A stretch of 64,000 bases of DNA from Paramarasmius palmivorus (Eukaryota > Basidiomycota > Agaricomycetes > Agaricales > Marasmiaceae): NCBI GenBank assembly GCA_037176845.1, contig JAYKXP010000010.1, positions 930,001 through 994,000 on the forward strand, in the 5' to 3' direction. Below, in pieces: positions 10,775 through 22,462 of the stretch (position 1 is the first letter of the stretch; each line of letters opens with the position of its first letter). The notes beneath the pieces were generated by a model. That model did not search any database and had not been told where the DNA came from. It saw nothing but the letters and a program-made list of their open reading frames with translations. Position numbers and translations under genes: made by a program.

Positions 10775-12187
10775 CTATCCTAACTGGTACTTGGGTAACG
10801 GGACAACAACGACTGAATCATTCTCAGCTGGGCCCATGCTGTTCCAGCACCATCCACAGAGTAGATACGGGCTTTCACCAAGTCTCTCATCCCCTATGAC
10901 AGCCCAAGTAGCAACTGCTTTCGCACAACAAGCACAGGGATCCGTTGCAGCAGGTTCACGATGAAGTATGAGTGGATACCCAGTTGGAGGATCCGAGCTA
11001 TGGCTCAGTCTGCGAAGCAACAATCATCAGTACGAAAAGAGGAAGCGAATCAAGAATCCACACCTGATCGAATCGAAAACCACAAAATGTTCACAATTCC
11101 CCTCATGTAAAACCCAGTACGGAAAGTTTATTCGCAAAGAAAGCGAGTTCAAAGGAGTTTCGTGAATCGTTGTTGGTGCCTTTCTGAGTTCGCCAGGAGA
11201 TTTGAACGATTTGGCGTGTTGTATGAATTTACTGCAGAAAAGTTCAGCTTGATGACGCCGTAAAACAGGATCCCACGTACTTGGCATAGTCTTCCTCGTT
11301 GAGACCATCTCCGTATACGACACCCTCGATACAGAGTGCGCAGCCATTGCTACCTCTCGTTTGCATGGTGTTATCATATCCTGTTACGCGAGAACCTTCA
11401 ATTTGTTCGGTCGGAATTTCATTTGAAAGGCAAGGAATGGCTTCAAAAAGGTCCCCGAGGGTCTGAGAACCCAAGATACAGTGTTGAGACGTGCGGGTAA
11501 CCATACTAGGTCGCCAAAGAACTTTGCCATATACGCTGAACGTTATGATAGCCTCCAAACCTGTCATACAGTGTTCGTCGCCGGGCGTCTTTCTCTAAAA
11601 TGAACACAATAAGGAGATACTTAATCTCGTGCAGAGGAATGCTCACCACTTCGCTGTAGACATTCAAATCTGAGTTCTTTGGTGCTCGTATAAATAAAGA
11701 CGCTTCAGGGCTCAGCCTACAGAACATTAATGCAGCCCAGCCACGTTGTTGTTGTATTGAAGACCTACTTCCAACTGGAAAGCTTTATGTTCTTGAGTCT
11801 TTGCTCTAGCTGATCAACAGAGGTCGACGCAGTTGACGGTGCCTCGATCGCAGTCTTCTTCCGAGGTCTGCTGGCTTTGGAAGTGCCGTAGAGTTGGTTG
11901 ACGGTGGTTTCATGCTCCTTTGTGAGGTACGAAGCCATTCTGGTATCGTTCCAAACTTCTAAAAGCGAAGATCGTATATCGTCAACACTGTATATGATGA
12001 TGAACGGCTACCGGGGACACCGCGATTCAAAAGCAACTTACTTGCATTCTTCAACTATCGAGTCTTGAGACTGTGCAATAGCTATTGATGGTATTTTTCC
12101 GGCTTCAGAGACGAATTTTGCGATGTCGATGACCTCAGAAGGAGGTCCAAATTGTGAGTTGAGCGAATAGGCTATTCGGGCGTTCAT
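10775..12187 (-). CDS. SNAPc subunit 3 (SNAP50)-like small nuclear RNA transcription factor
   Basis: SNAPC3 binds the proximal sequence element of snRNA genes, so this is a likely nuclear factor for U-snRNA transcription. Exon 1 starts MNARIAYSLNSQFGPP at 12187 and splices at TGC AA|GTAAGT near 12050. Diagnostic blocks in order are GSQTLGDLFEAIPCLSNE near 11440, CALCIEGVVYGDG near 11320, and INFPYWVLHEGNCEHFVVFD near 11110, matching the family core LxxxYVYxHQGNCEHxVVF. A C-terminal zinc site follows: CACC...CGWCWNSM (10850-10930). The stop is at 10775. At least five introns interrupt it. The region between residues 60 and 120 is Ser/Lys-rich and poorly conserved. The family call is good; the exact middle exons are not verified. 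Confidence 0.82.
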
Positions 12188-12268
12188 GACAAAGAGTGTT
12201 CAAATCAACAACGGTCAATAACGCGACCACGCTTGTTCTCTTTCCACCATCAGCAGTTTCGACGCGTC
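12188..12268. promoter_or_regulatory. 81-base divergent promoter, SNAPC3-like / RNase H2B
   Basis: Only 81 bases lie between the two oppositely oriented start codons, so both 5' leaders and the shared core promoter must fit here or overlap. It contains a CAACGGTCAATAACG stretch but no clear TATA box. Confidence 0.5.
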
Positions 12269-13546
12269 ATGCCAGCTCATCTAGGTCTTCTTCCTGCAGG
12301 TAATTTAACACTAATTTTGCACTGTCTATCCTCATTATAAATTTCCAGACCTCCTACAAACACTGTCGATTTCGCCAAACGAGCATGGACATGTACCAGG
12401 CTCTTTTATTCGACTTCCCCACCCTAGAACAGGTGCGACCCAACCACTCACAAAAAGACTCGTATTCACGGCTCGCTGCTTAGGTCTTCCGTCCCTTTTC
12501 TTGCCGTCGGACACAACGGCCCACGGCAGTAGCATACTAGAACTCCAGCAAGTTACACCCCCAAACGCCAGATCTTGGTTCGTCGGTAATGAAGTGGTAT
12601 CAGGCGCGTAGACACCTTCTTCACTGTGATATTTGCTCTGACTTCCCTCATAGATGGCAAACTGCTATTCCTTGTCCCCATCGATCCCGCTTTCCTACTT
12701 ATTCATATCCTGAAGACCACACAGCCAGTATGCAACATAACAAGGGAGATGAATGGTTGCTTACCACATGTTTCAGATTGAGATCCCGTTCAGAACAGCA
12801 GACGATATTCTGGAAGAGGCTGCCACCAAATTGGAAACTCTATCCCAGTCAAAGTCGAAGGATCCGTCTACACACATATCAGCTAGTGACGTGACATGTT
12901 TCGCATCGTTGGAATGTACGAAACTAGCTCTGAACAGGATATGTGATGTGAAAGGTAGGGGCCTAGCTTGCCACCGCAGTTTTACTCGTTGAATGATGTG
13001 CGCTAGAGATATCCCCCGAACTCATCGTCTACCGCTTTTCCTTGAGCAAGGTAGTCGAATACTTACGCAAGAAGGTCACTCGCCTCACCTCATCAGATAT
13101 TGTGGATGGGTCCCGTACACTGAACCGGCATCTCGCAAAAGACGGGCTCATGGAAGACGGTCATGAAAACTTGTTAGAACGTGAGCTCTTCCTCTGCTAT
13201 CCTGATCAATATTTATGAATGATGCTGCGCTTCAGTGGCTCGCGTCAAGCTAGGATGCAATCTGCTATCAGAATACCTCAGCCCTGATATTCTGTCTGCG
13301 TTGATCTCATCCTACGACTTTACACAGCTCGATGAGCATTTGAAGAAGCTTGAAGAAGAGAAGATGTGTATGGAAACGCCTGCTGCAGGTGGTAAAAGAG
13401 CCAAGGGGAGCACTGCGAGCGAGAATACCACTGGTACTGGGGCTAAAAGGAAGGCTGCGAAAGGCTCGCAAGGCGTGGAGAAACTGAAGAAAGCCAATAT
13501 CAATGGCATGGCCAAGTTGACCTCTTTCTTTACGAAAAAGCCTTGA
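12269..13546 (+). CDS. Ribonuclease H2 subunit B
   Basis: Accessory subunit of RNase H2, which removes ribonucleotides from DNA and degrades RNA-DNA hybrids in the nucleus. Seven exons (12269-12299, 12349-12432, 12484-12603, 12654-12727, 12777-12954, 13007-13180, 13236-13546) total 972 bases, 323 residues, near the human length. Residues 30-110 form the conserved core: FIRLPHPRTG, then PPNARSWFVGNEVVSDGKLL and VPIDPAFLL. The C-terminus is Lys/Ala-rich and ends NINGMAKLTSFFTKKP. QxxhTxFF-like tails of this kind bind PCNA in the family; here the Gln position is Gly, so it is a variant. The third intron (12604-12653) needs a GC donor. A tiny first exon of 31 bases carries the start. Confidence 0.88.
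12604..12653 (+). other. GC-AG intron in RNase H2B
   Basis: The exon ends TATCAG and the 50-base intron begins GCGCGT and ends TCATAG. Splicing here gives VVSDGKLLF, matching the conserved Val-x-Asp-Gly of the family. The nearest canonical donor (GTAGAC, 4 bases later) would shift the frame and destroy the conserved core. Confidence 0.75.
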
Positions 13547-13703
13547 GTCGACATGAGTGACTATTTAGTTGTGGGCCGGTAGCATACTTAGTCGTAAAGT
13601 TTGTTTGTGTAGACTTTGGCATCAAGGATATTTATTAGCGCGTGTTCACTGTGACTTCGCGTCCTGCTCTTGACCACCATCATCTCGCCTTTTTCTTCTC
13701 GCC

Positions 13704-15910
13704 ATGAATAAGGTGTACGTCGAACAGGCGGTCCAGACAGAGCCTCCTCGTCACCTTTCTCGCCCGGACAAATCCCTTCAGAAGCAACAAGAAACGGACC
13801 CAGGCGCATACAGTCATCCAAGTCGTTCTTTGAAGCCTTCTCAACTTCCCTATGCCAAACCATCTCAGCTTAATGGCCCCACTCAACGCGTTGTCTCACT
13901 TCCAGAATCTTCTCCTCCATACAGGCTCAAACCCACTGGAGATCGCTATCGCGTAGCCTCCATGTCCGAGACCGTCAAGGTTTCTGTACCTGCAGATCTT
14001 GACGACTCGCTGTCTTCGGAATGTCTAGAAAGTTCTCTCTCCCTTGAATCCTCGCAATCCTCGCTCGACAAACTCATTTCTCGACCACGTACTTCTCTTC
14101 ACAGCGTCACTTTTCCTCGAACTCCATCGCCGCCCTCGTCACCCGAGTCTTCCATCATGATTATCGGCAATAACGTCGAAGTTTCACATTCGTTTTTGAG
14201 ACATCAGCCTCATCGGTATGAAGAAAAGTGTGGTCAGTATCTTTGCTACTGCATTATGTCGAATACTGAACATAGCATATCGTAGATTGGAGTACATGGG
14301 CAAACTCACCTCCTAGACCTATCCCGGCTTTGCATGGGCCGCTTTCTTTGCCATATGCTCGCTGTCCCTCGTGAGTACTCATTCTCATTGTTGATCTGGG
14401 ATACTCAATGGCTGCCAGTGGCGCTGAAGGGACACTGGTCGAGGGCGAAGATCTCTCTCGCATGATTTGGGGTCTACGTGAAGATGAGGTGACACCCCCT
14501 GCGCCTCGAAATGAATTCTTGGTCGATAACGACGCTCAAGCCAATGTCTTCTCCGACCAACAGATCCAATCAAATTATCAGTCCAACCAACCACCAACCG
14601 CCGTTCTTAGCTCTTCCTCTGACGCTTCGAAAATCCCTAGTCATGAGAAAGATCATGCTCTTCATGGGCTTCCTACCCCACCAGACCTCCCTGCCCCTCG
14701 CTATCTGCTAGAAAAACGTCGTGACGACAGCCCGATCATCATACCTCCGACGCCTCAGCAGTTGGAACACCTAATGGAGATTCGTCGCATACTGGAGCCA
14801 ATAGGTTCCAGGCATCCAATGCCGAATCCAGGACTAGGTTTTATTTGGCAGCGACCTGATACTCGTGACGAGTCTCGCTCTTCCCTAGCCGGCGACACAG
14901 CTCGGCTACAGCCCTCTGCACCCGTTTTCATTCCTACCAGATTCCAGAATGATTCCCAGTTGCGCGGTCCTCGACACGTCAATACTATGCGGGATATTCC
15001 CGACATCCAACGGAGCCAACCGGTTTCTGCAGGCGAACTCGCCACCGAATACGTTTTGCGGCAACAAGCCAGGCACACTTTGCTCACTCCTCCTAGTTCC
15101 AGTCCCATGGCATGGTCTCCGCACCTTTCTGATGTGGCGCATCCGGAAATCCCTTTCGAGCCCGGAGGTTCATTTGGCTGTCTTGACAAGGGTGTTCCCT
15201 CGTGCGGATTTGGACCTGGTGCATACCTTGACGAGTCTCATCATTCATTATTCCAGCCCACTACTGCCTCATCGAATCACCGACATCTATCTACTAGGTC
15301 TGTTTCTGTTGACCCTACGCCGTTGACTCAAGTCCCTCCTTCACCCGAATCTCCGGTGGTAATGGACACCACCCATCGTTTCACACAACACCCTCGTTCC
15401 GTTCCATTTGCACGCCTTCTTCAGCGCCGCCTTTCTGTTGTACCTGAAGAAGACACAGGGTCTGCTCGTATTCATCCAGCCAAACCTACAACTCAAAACA
15501 GACGTACTGGGTTCCACAACGGTGCCCAAGCGCCAAACAAGCCATACTTTGCCCAAGCAATCCACAGTCTCCCCGATATTTCTAACAAACCGGCTATTAA
15601 TTCCACCCCTTCTGGTATCAGGCGTCATTCTTCGACTTCAGCTTCGCCGGACCCTCGTATTGCACAGACCAACACCAACGTAACCGTATCTCATAAGTCG
15701 AACGGCTCTCTTTCAAAGACTCTGGAGCCGGACTCGGATAACATCCTGGACGATTCTTCACAACGGAAGCTCAAAGTCGCCGAGGAGATGTCGACTGTCG
15801 AAGGCGGTAGCAAGGAGAACACGAAAGCCGGAAATAGCGCATCCAAGAAGCGAGGAAGGAATCGTGCCAAACGAGTAGCGCCAAAGAACGTCTCGACAGT
15901 AACCATGTAA
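13704..15910 (+). CDS. Uncharacterised Ser/Pro-rich protein
   Basis: I do not recognise this protein. Exons 13704-14232, 14286-14370 and 14419-15910 total 2,106 bases, 701 residues, with no frame conflict. The likely ordered core spans the two introns (residues about 155-220) and reads SHSFLRHQPHRYEEKCDW, STWANSPPRPIP, then GEDLSRMIWGLR. The rest is low in complexity and rich in Ser, Pro and Thr, as in disordered regulatory proteins. Two conserved-looking blocks are LKPTGDRYRVASMSETVKVS (about 75-95) and ATEYVLRQQARHTLLTPPSS (DNA about 15040-15100). The C-terminus is basic (KKRGRNRAKRV), a possible nuclear localisation signal. No signal peptide or membrane segment. Conservation of the block across both introns suggests a real gene. 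Confidence 0.75.
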
Positions 15911-16673
15911 ACTTGTAACCAGCTCATTCCCTCCTTCTTTGTGTACAGCGCCTTCAGTAGTGTATATGTCCCCCAGGACAATTCTGTTTACGTCCCAAAG
16001 CCATCGACTTCGTTGATAATCGGTTCAAGGCATTACGGTGTTGGCATGCTCATTCTCCAATATGGAAGTCAAAAAGCTTCATCTGTCAAGGTTGCTTCAA
16101 GGCAACTTCAAGGCTGTGACACGCGAACCTGTTTTGGGCCAAGTGAGGCACCCATCGTAAGTCTTTGCGAATGCGCAGGCGCTAAGAAAATACGCTGACA
16201 ACGACATGGATGACTGGGTGTCGGAATCTGTGGGAGCCAATTCCAATTTTGTTTCAATTGTCTTTTCAGGCGTCCGTGCAATCGGACCATCTATTTATCT
16301 ATCGGACCCCATTGGGACCAGTTTGTGACCCCACTTCCTGAGACTTCCTGCTACGACCGCCGATCATCTTGAATTTCAAAGGCCTTGACGCGTTCGGTTT
16401 CGGTAAGCGGGAATGGGTCGGAACCTCTCCCTTACAAACGTGAAGAATGATTTTTAGTCATCCCCAGCCGCTTCGGAATCGTCTGTCTCGATTCATTGAA
16501 TTTGGTGACTTAATCGTGATAAAATCTGACCAGCGGCCTTGAATTTCCAAGAGGATTCCTTCAGCAAAGCGATCGTTCAGTTACCCGATAGATGCGGTGT
16601 AAATTGAATATAGGCTGGTATTTATAAAACTTCAAGCTTCTCAGTTGATTACCTTCTTCGCCAATTCTCCATT
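15911..16673. promoter_or_regulatory. Upstream region of the first tandem regulator
   Basis: 763 bases without a convincing gene. It holds the 3' UTR of the upstream unknown gene and the promoter of the Zn2Cys6 gene. A TATA-like TATTTATAAAA lies at 16619-16629, about 45 bases before the start codon; the second paralog has TTTATATA about 80 bases before its start. Confidence 0.45.
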
Positions 16674-19600
16674 ATGTCCGAGCCCGACCCGCCATTCAAT
16701 CTCATGAAAGGATGGAAGAAGAGACGCCTGCCAGGCTCGTGCGACACATGCAGTAAGTGCAATCCCACTTCTGGAGATACGAATAGCTGAACTTGTTCAA
16801 CAGGAAGGTGCGTGAAATTGACAACGATTACCTGTAGCTCTACGTAGCCTAACGGTTGTCTCAAAACTTTAGGAAGAAAGGTGAGTGGTGTTCATAGTCG
16901 TATGATTTCATCCAGACTGAGCGGACATAGTCAAATGTAGGTCGTGCCAAACCTGATCGGCCTTCAGCTCTGAAATTCGACGCGTAGGTGACAGCGCAAC
17001 TATGCCTGACAATCATTGCACGAATTGCTTGGCGTTCAACCTCCCATGCACTCACAACGAGCCCACAAAGGTCAATCTCTGATATTTCTCTGCGGAAAAC
17101 CCTTCTTCTCATCTATCTCTCAGAGACGCGGTCCTAAAAGTCCCTACGTTGAAAAGCTGGAGAAACGCATCGAGAGCCTGGAGACCGTGATTCGGAAGGT
17201 GCGCCTCTCCCACGCCCGTCCTCCTTCCACACTCTGACGCCCATTGTTTAGCTCTCTCCTCAGTTCTCTTTCGAGGATGTAGGAAAGCAAGACCGTAACT
17301 CCAAGAGTCCTAGTCCTGTTCTGAGCAACATTGGAGCATGTCCGTTGCAAACACTCAATGAACATTCATACGATACCGAAGGTGTATGTGATGATGAAGA
17401 AGACGACTTAGGCCACCTCGAGCTCGCACATAAGATGAAGAATTTGGTCTTTGGCACGCAAGTGTCTAATTTGGAATTTTGGGGACCATCGAGCGGATTC
17501 AAGATGCTCGAAAGTGCACATACCACCAAGACGGAGTGCACTGGTACGGAATCCCTAACCGAGGAGCATTATAAGCGCAGGAAATATTGGGATCATAATC
17601 CGGTAAGACCCACTCCGTTGTACACGTCCACATTTTAATGGATGCTCACAGTGGGAGCTTGAATATATTCGCGACGAAAGACCATCTTATGTTTACCCAG
17701 ACGATGATCTTCTAACGTCGCTCATCGACCTATACTTCTCCCACGTCAACTGCTATTTGCCCACTTTACATGCTCCAACATTTAAAAAACGAATTGCGGA
17801 AGGTGTCCATCTCCGAGATGCTCAGTTCGGCGCAGTGGTACTGGCAGCTTGCGCTCTTGGGGCAAGATATTCCAACGATCCTCGTGTTCTCATTGACTCT
17901 CACAAGGAAACGTCTGCTGGATGGCAATATTTCATGCAAGTCAAAATCACCAACGGGAATAGGATGCTGGTCGATGTCCCGACGTTGTATGCTTTACAGT
18001 ATTGCTGCGTACGTGATTTCAGTACCCGAAATCCACCTCTTCTCTGAACTATATTCAAGTTGTCAATACTCTATATGTGTGGTACCTCTTTTCCTCAATC
18101 TGTGTGGATGTTGGTGGGAATAGGTATGCTACACGGATTTATCGTACACTATCGGCTTAATAGCTAATGAGACTGTCAGGAATGCGCTCCGCAGAGGAGC
18201 TTGGTCTGCATCGTCGGAAGCCCGAAGGGATCAAGTTGACCGCAGAGTACGAGCAGCTCAAGCGTGCGTTCTGGTGAGTTACACAATCGTTAGCATGCAA
18301 AACAGTTCGCTAATCATGCCTAGGGTGTTGGTCGTGTTGGATAGACTCGTCAGCAATTTCTCAGGCCGCCCGACTGCAATCCGAGAAGACGAGTGAGTGC
18401 TGAAAACCTGGGTGATATGCTATTAACATGTTAGTACCACTAGATTCGACCAGGAACTTCCCGTGGATTGCGACGATGAATATTGGGGACACCCAGATCC
18501 TGACGTAGCTTTCAAGCAACCACCCGACAACCCTTCATCGATATCATGCTTCATTTGCTACATCAAGCTGACCGAAATTCTAGCCTTTGCTCTCGTGTTC
18601 TTGTTTCCCACCAAGAAGTCGAGACTATTGCTTGGCCTTGGTGGTCCTGGGTGGCAGGAAAGGATAACAGCGGAGCTTGACTCGTCTTTGAACAATTGGA
18701 TTAACACCGTGCCTGAACACTGTGAGTTGGCTGTCAGTTTTTTCACGACGGTTGCTGATCACTAGTGCCACAGTACGTTGGGATCCCCACTGCGAAAATG
18801 CCCTATTTCTTAATCAGTCTGCCTTCCTCCATGCCATGTATTACAATGTGCAAATTCAGACGCACCGGCCGTTTATTCAAAAGCCATCGCCCTTGATGTT
18901 CCCGTCCTTGGCGATATGTACGAACGCTGCTCGCTCATGCGTGAACGTACTACATCGTCAATCTCAACAAGGATGGCTTGCCTTACCCCATAGTACTGTG
19001 AGTTCACTTTGTATCGGCGTAAAAATTGATAGATCATCCGGTGAAAATCTAGTTTGCTTTGTTCTCGTCAGGGACAATCCTTTTGACCAACATATGGAGC
19101 AGCAAGCATGCTGGGGTCAAGATCGATCTGCAAAGGGAGATGGCGGATGTGATGAAGATAATGAATATCATGAGCAAGTACGATAGGCGGTAAGTACTGT
19201 ATGGTCGTGTTCGGTATTTTGCTCAACCCATGGAGTAGCTGGGTAGATGCTGGCCGCTTCAAGTATGTACCCCGTTTCCTTCGTATGCTCTTCTTTGCGC
19301 TCAATCACCTACCCAGAGACATAATGTACGAACTGGCTAGAGGGCTCCCGTACTTCCAAGAAACCTCGAACGAAACTGCCCCCCGTAGGACCCCAACTTC
19401 TATCACTGAAATAGATCAGGCTTACTATGGAGAGGAACATACAAGGGAGACGACAACGACTTCCCCCGGAAACCCCCTATACGCAGATCCATGGCAGGGG
19501 ACAAATTTAGGGCACTCATCTCTCTTACCACTCTCTAGTGCAGAGCTGGGGAGCCACCCTATCGGACTTGAATTTCCAAAACTGAGTCGTATAACCCCTC

Positions 19601-19912
19601 AGCGATCACCGGAGATACCTCCAGCTAATCTGGCTTTTGCTGCGCTTAGTCCAATGACAGATCCCTCGATAGCAGCGGCCTATTATAATCAGTCTACTTT
19701 CAACAAGCAGAATGACGGAGATTACGATATGGTATTGTGGATGGACACCCTCGAAGAATTGCCCCAGCCCACGATGTGGACGACCACACCATCTACTCTC
19801 AAGTAAGCGATGGGCTGGCGCGCTAGGACTCTCCGCTGATATTTCTGTTTACCGTAGCTACGATGACTGGGGCCAATTCGTCGGGAACCATGTTCATGCT
19901 ATGACGAGTTAG
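16674..19912 (+). CDS. Zn2Cys6 transcription factor, tandem paralog 1
   Basis: Probable nuclear DNA-binding regulator with a fungal-specific transcription factor middle domain. Exon 1 (79 bases) starts MSEPDPPFNLMKGWKKRR. Splicing through microexons 16804-16807, 16873-16880 and 16931-16936 gives a perfect zinc cluster: CDTCRRKKVKCDS, then CTNCLAFNLPC. After it come a basic linker KRRGPKSPYVEKLEKR and a short coiled coil. The middle domain contains ALQYCCLSILYM, GLHRRKPEG, LVVLDRLVSNFSGRPTAIRE, then QTHRPFIQKPS. The acidic, Pro/Ser-rich C-terminus ends HVHAMTS at 19912. I count about fifteen exons. It is closely related to the gene at 22463, with exons 1-5 of identical length (79, 4, 8, 6 and 83 bases). 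I see no stop or frame break. Target genes are unknown. Confidence 0.88.
16753..16987 (+). other. Three-microexon block in the zinc cluster of paralog 1
   Basis: Introns 16753-16803, 16808-16872, 16881-16930 and 16937-16987 (51, 65, 50 and 51 bases) separate microexons GAAG (16804-16807), GAAGAAAG (16873-16880) and TCAAAT (16931-16936). Joined to TGC A at the end of exon 1 and GT GAC at the start of exon 5 they read Cys-Arg-Arg-Lys-Lys-Val-Lys-Cys-Asp. All four introns have GT-AG ends. The total of 18 bases is a multiple of three. Confidence 0.82.
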
Positions 19913-20065
19913 ACATTTCTTCCTTCTTCTCGATTTAGTGTATTATCAGTGTAATTGTATGGTACTTCCCACTTGTAATATTTATATTCGTCACGCTAGT
20001 TATGAATGTAATGACTTTGATTTTGTTCCCAATTTCTACAGTTTACAATATGGATGTTAGCCGAT

Positions 20066-22028
20066 TTAAGCCTTGACGAAAAGATCAGTGAACTTGTCGA
20101 CCGGCATCTTGGAAAGAGAAGCAGCATCAGTGACAGTATCAAGAATCCTAGTCGGAAACGGTAGTCAGAATCTCAAGCATTGACATAACCCAACAGATCA
20201 CATACTTGTTTTGGTGGTTGGCGTCGAAGTGGTATGAAATATGACTAAACGAGACAGATGAGCGAGAAGGGAGCACAGATATGTGAAGGTACCGCACCGC
20301 TTGAACTTGTTCATCAAAAGAGGGGTACCTTCGGCCCTTCTCCTCTTGTGACCAACAGGGTATTCGACCTCAACCTCATCAAGAACAGTACCGTCATTCA
20401 ACTCGACAAGCAATGCATTGCCAATTGAACGCTTGCTGGGCTCGTGGTAATCGACACTGAAGCGCTTGTCCTCAACACAGTGAATCTTGGCACGTAGAGC
20501 ATCGATTCTGGGGTCCGCGGCAGCGGCATCGGTGCTATAAAACAATTAATTGTTGCATTGTATGGCAATAACTATGAATACTCACTAGCTCTCAGAGGTC
20601 AGTTCACCAAAGATAAGGGGGTAGGCAACCATGTAGTTGATAGCGTGACTATGGGATAAATTGTGAGTATAAGCCCCGTATTATGATGTTCTGACACTCA
20701 CTCTCTGTCTGCGAAGTTGTCCAGAGGTCCTTGCTTGTCAATAATACGGATAGCCGCCTCCTGGGTTCTAATCCTGACGCTCTTGATATCGTCGGAAGTC
20801 TTGCCCATCTCCTTCAATTTGGCATGAATGATGTGAGCAGCTTCGACAGCAGTTTGTGCATGGAATTCAGCAGGGTATGAGATCTTGAAGAGCACGTTCT
20901 CCATGATGTATGATCCATACGGGATTTGGAACTCAAATTCTTTGCCCTGTAATTGAAAATTGAGTTGGTAACGAAGAGGATTGGACAGTGTGTTACTAGC
21001 CTTGAAGAGGACATCGTAGAAACCCCAAGTCTTGGCAGTCAAGACAGATGGCATTCCCTTCTCTCCTTTCTTCACAAGCAAAGCAAGGTTAACGGCGCGC
21101 GAGCATGCATCACCAGCAGCCCAAGATTTCCTTGGGACAGTGTTGGGAGCGTGTCGGTAGGTACGGAGTGACTGGCCATCGACCCATGCCTGAGAGATAG
21201 CATCGATAGTTTGGTCACGGTTGAGACCGAGGAGTTTGGAGACGACGGCCGTAGAAGCGACCTTGACCAACACGACGTGATCTAGTCCAACACGGTTGAA
21301 AGAGTTGAGGAGGGCGAGACCACCTTGGATTTCATGTGCTTTGATCATTGATTCCAAGATGTCGCGTACAGTCAAAGGTTGACCCTGACGGGCCAAGTGG
21401 TCGGCGACCGCCAGAATCGCACCGAGATTGTCGGAAGGGTGACCCCCTGAGGTTTACAATATGGTTAGCCTCGTACGTGAAAAGAGTGATAAGCGTGACA
21501 GTACATTCTGCAGCAAGGAAGCAATCGTTGAAATCGAGCCAACGGATGATGGTTCCAATGTTGAATGCTCCACGAATGGGATCGAGCTGGTAGTTAGTTC
21601 CAGGAACCTTGGTACCTAATTTGAACGTCAGTCTAGTTCGATACTTGTTAAGAGGCCAAATACTCACCGTTAGGTACAATAGTTCCCTCTACGACTGGTC
21701 CGAGAAGTTTAGTACATTCAGGGAACCTCAAGCCCTCCAAACCACAGCCAATGGTGTCAATCAAGCAGAGTCTCGCGGTCTCGAAAGCAAGATCCGATTC
21801 GACCTTGTAGTTGTGGATGTAATCTGCGATATCTTGCAGAACCGTGTCAGCCTCAGGACGAACCGTGGATTCTCCGTGGTATTGGGACATGGCGCGAGCA
21901 GAAAAAGCCGGAATGACGGTTCGAGATGAAATTGATAACGGCTTTTGGATAGAAGAGAATTTCTGGTATCCAACACGAGGCTGACGAGTGAAAGAAGAGA
22001 GACCAGAACGAGATAATCTGCTCAACAT
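20066..22028 (-). CDS. 2-methylcitrate dehydratase-like protein (MmgE/PrpD family), mitochondrial
   Basis: MmgE/PrpD enzymes dehydrate 2-methylcitrate in the methylcitrate cycle that disposes of propionyl-CoA; some relatives decarboxylate cis-aconitate. The start at 22028 gives [20 protein letters not shown], an Arg/Ser-rich presequence lacking acidic residues, typical of mitochondrial import. The mature protein carries family blocks [19 protein letters not shown], then [67 protein letters not shown] and [10 protein letters not shown], with the last block split by an intron near 20960. The C-terminus ends [12 protein letters not shown] at 20066. It is convergent with the first regulator (153 bases apart) and divergent from the second. 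Methylcitrate versus cis-aconitate activity cannot be told from sequence alone. Confidence 0.88.
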
Positions 22029-22462
22029 TTGAGCTGACCGCAGACCACAAACCACAAAGAGAAGAACTGGGTTCTGTTACCCCGTCTCCCCCGCCCGTCT
22101 CCTTTTCTTCCCCAAGGTTCGGCTGGCGGTAGGAACATGTTCCGGTCTCCGGCTTTGCTATAACCCGAAGAAGGCACTCGAGGGTCGGACCTCGACAGAC
22201 GTCAATTGAACGCGAACCTGGACGGAGGTCGGCTGGACTTGGCGTTCCAACTTGATCTCTCACTGGAAATCCCAAAAATTCTCACTTTTGAAAATGCTGA
22301 CACTCGGAAACGCGGAAGTTTAGAATGATTATTACTCCAGCTGCGATCGCTTGCCAGCTGTGTGGATCGGTCGGTGCCGTTTTATATACGCAAGCGCCCG
22401 GCAATGACTTCAACTATTGACTCTCATCTTCTCCCACTTCAACATTCCCTCTAGACCCCACT
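22029..22462. promoter_or_regulatory. Divergent promoter, PrpD-like gene / second regulator
   Basis: 434 bases between divergent starts. A TTTTATATACGC TATA-like element at 22380-22391 lies about 75 bases before the regulator's ATG. The PrpD side is pyrimidine-rich on its coding strand. No coding content seen. Confidence 0.45.
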
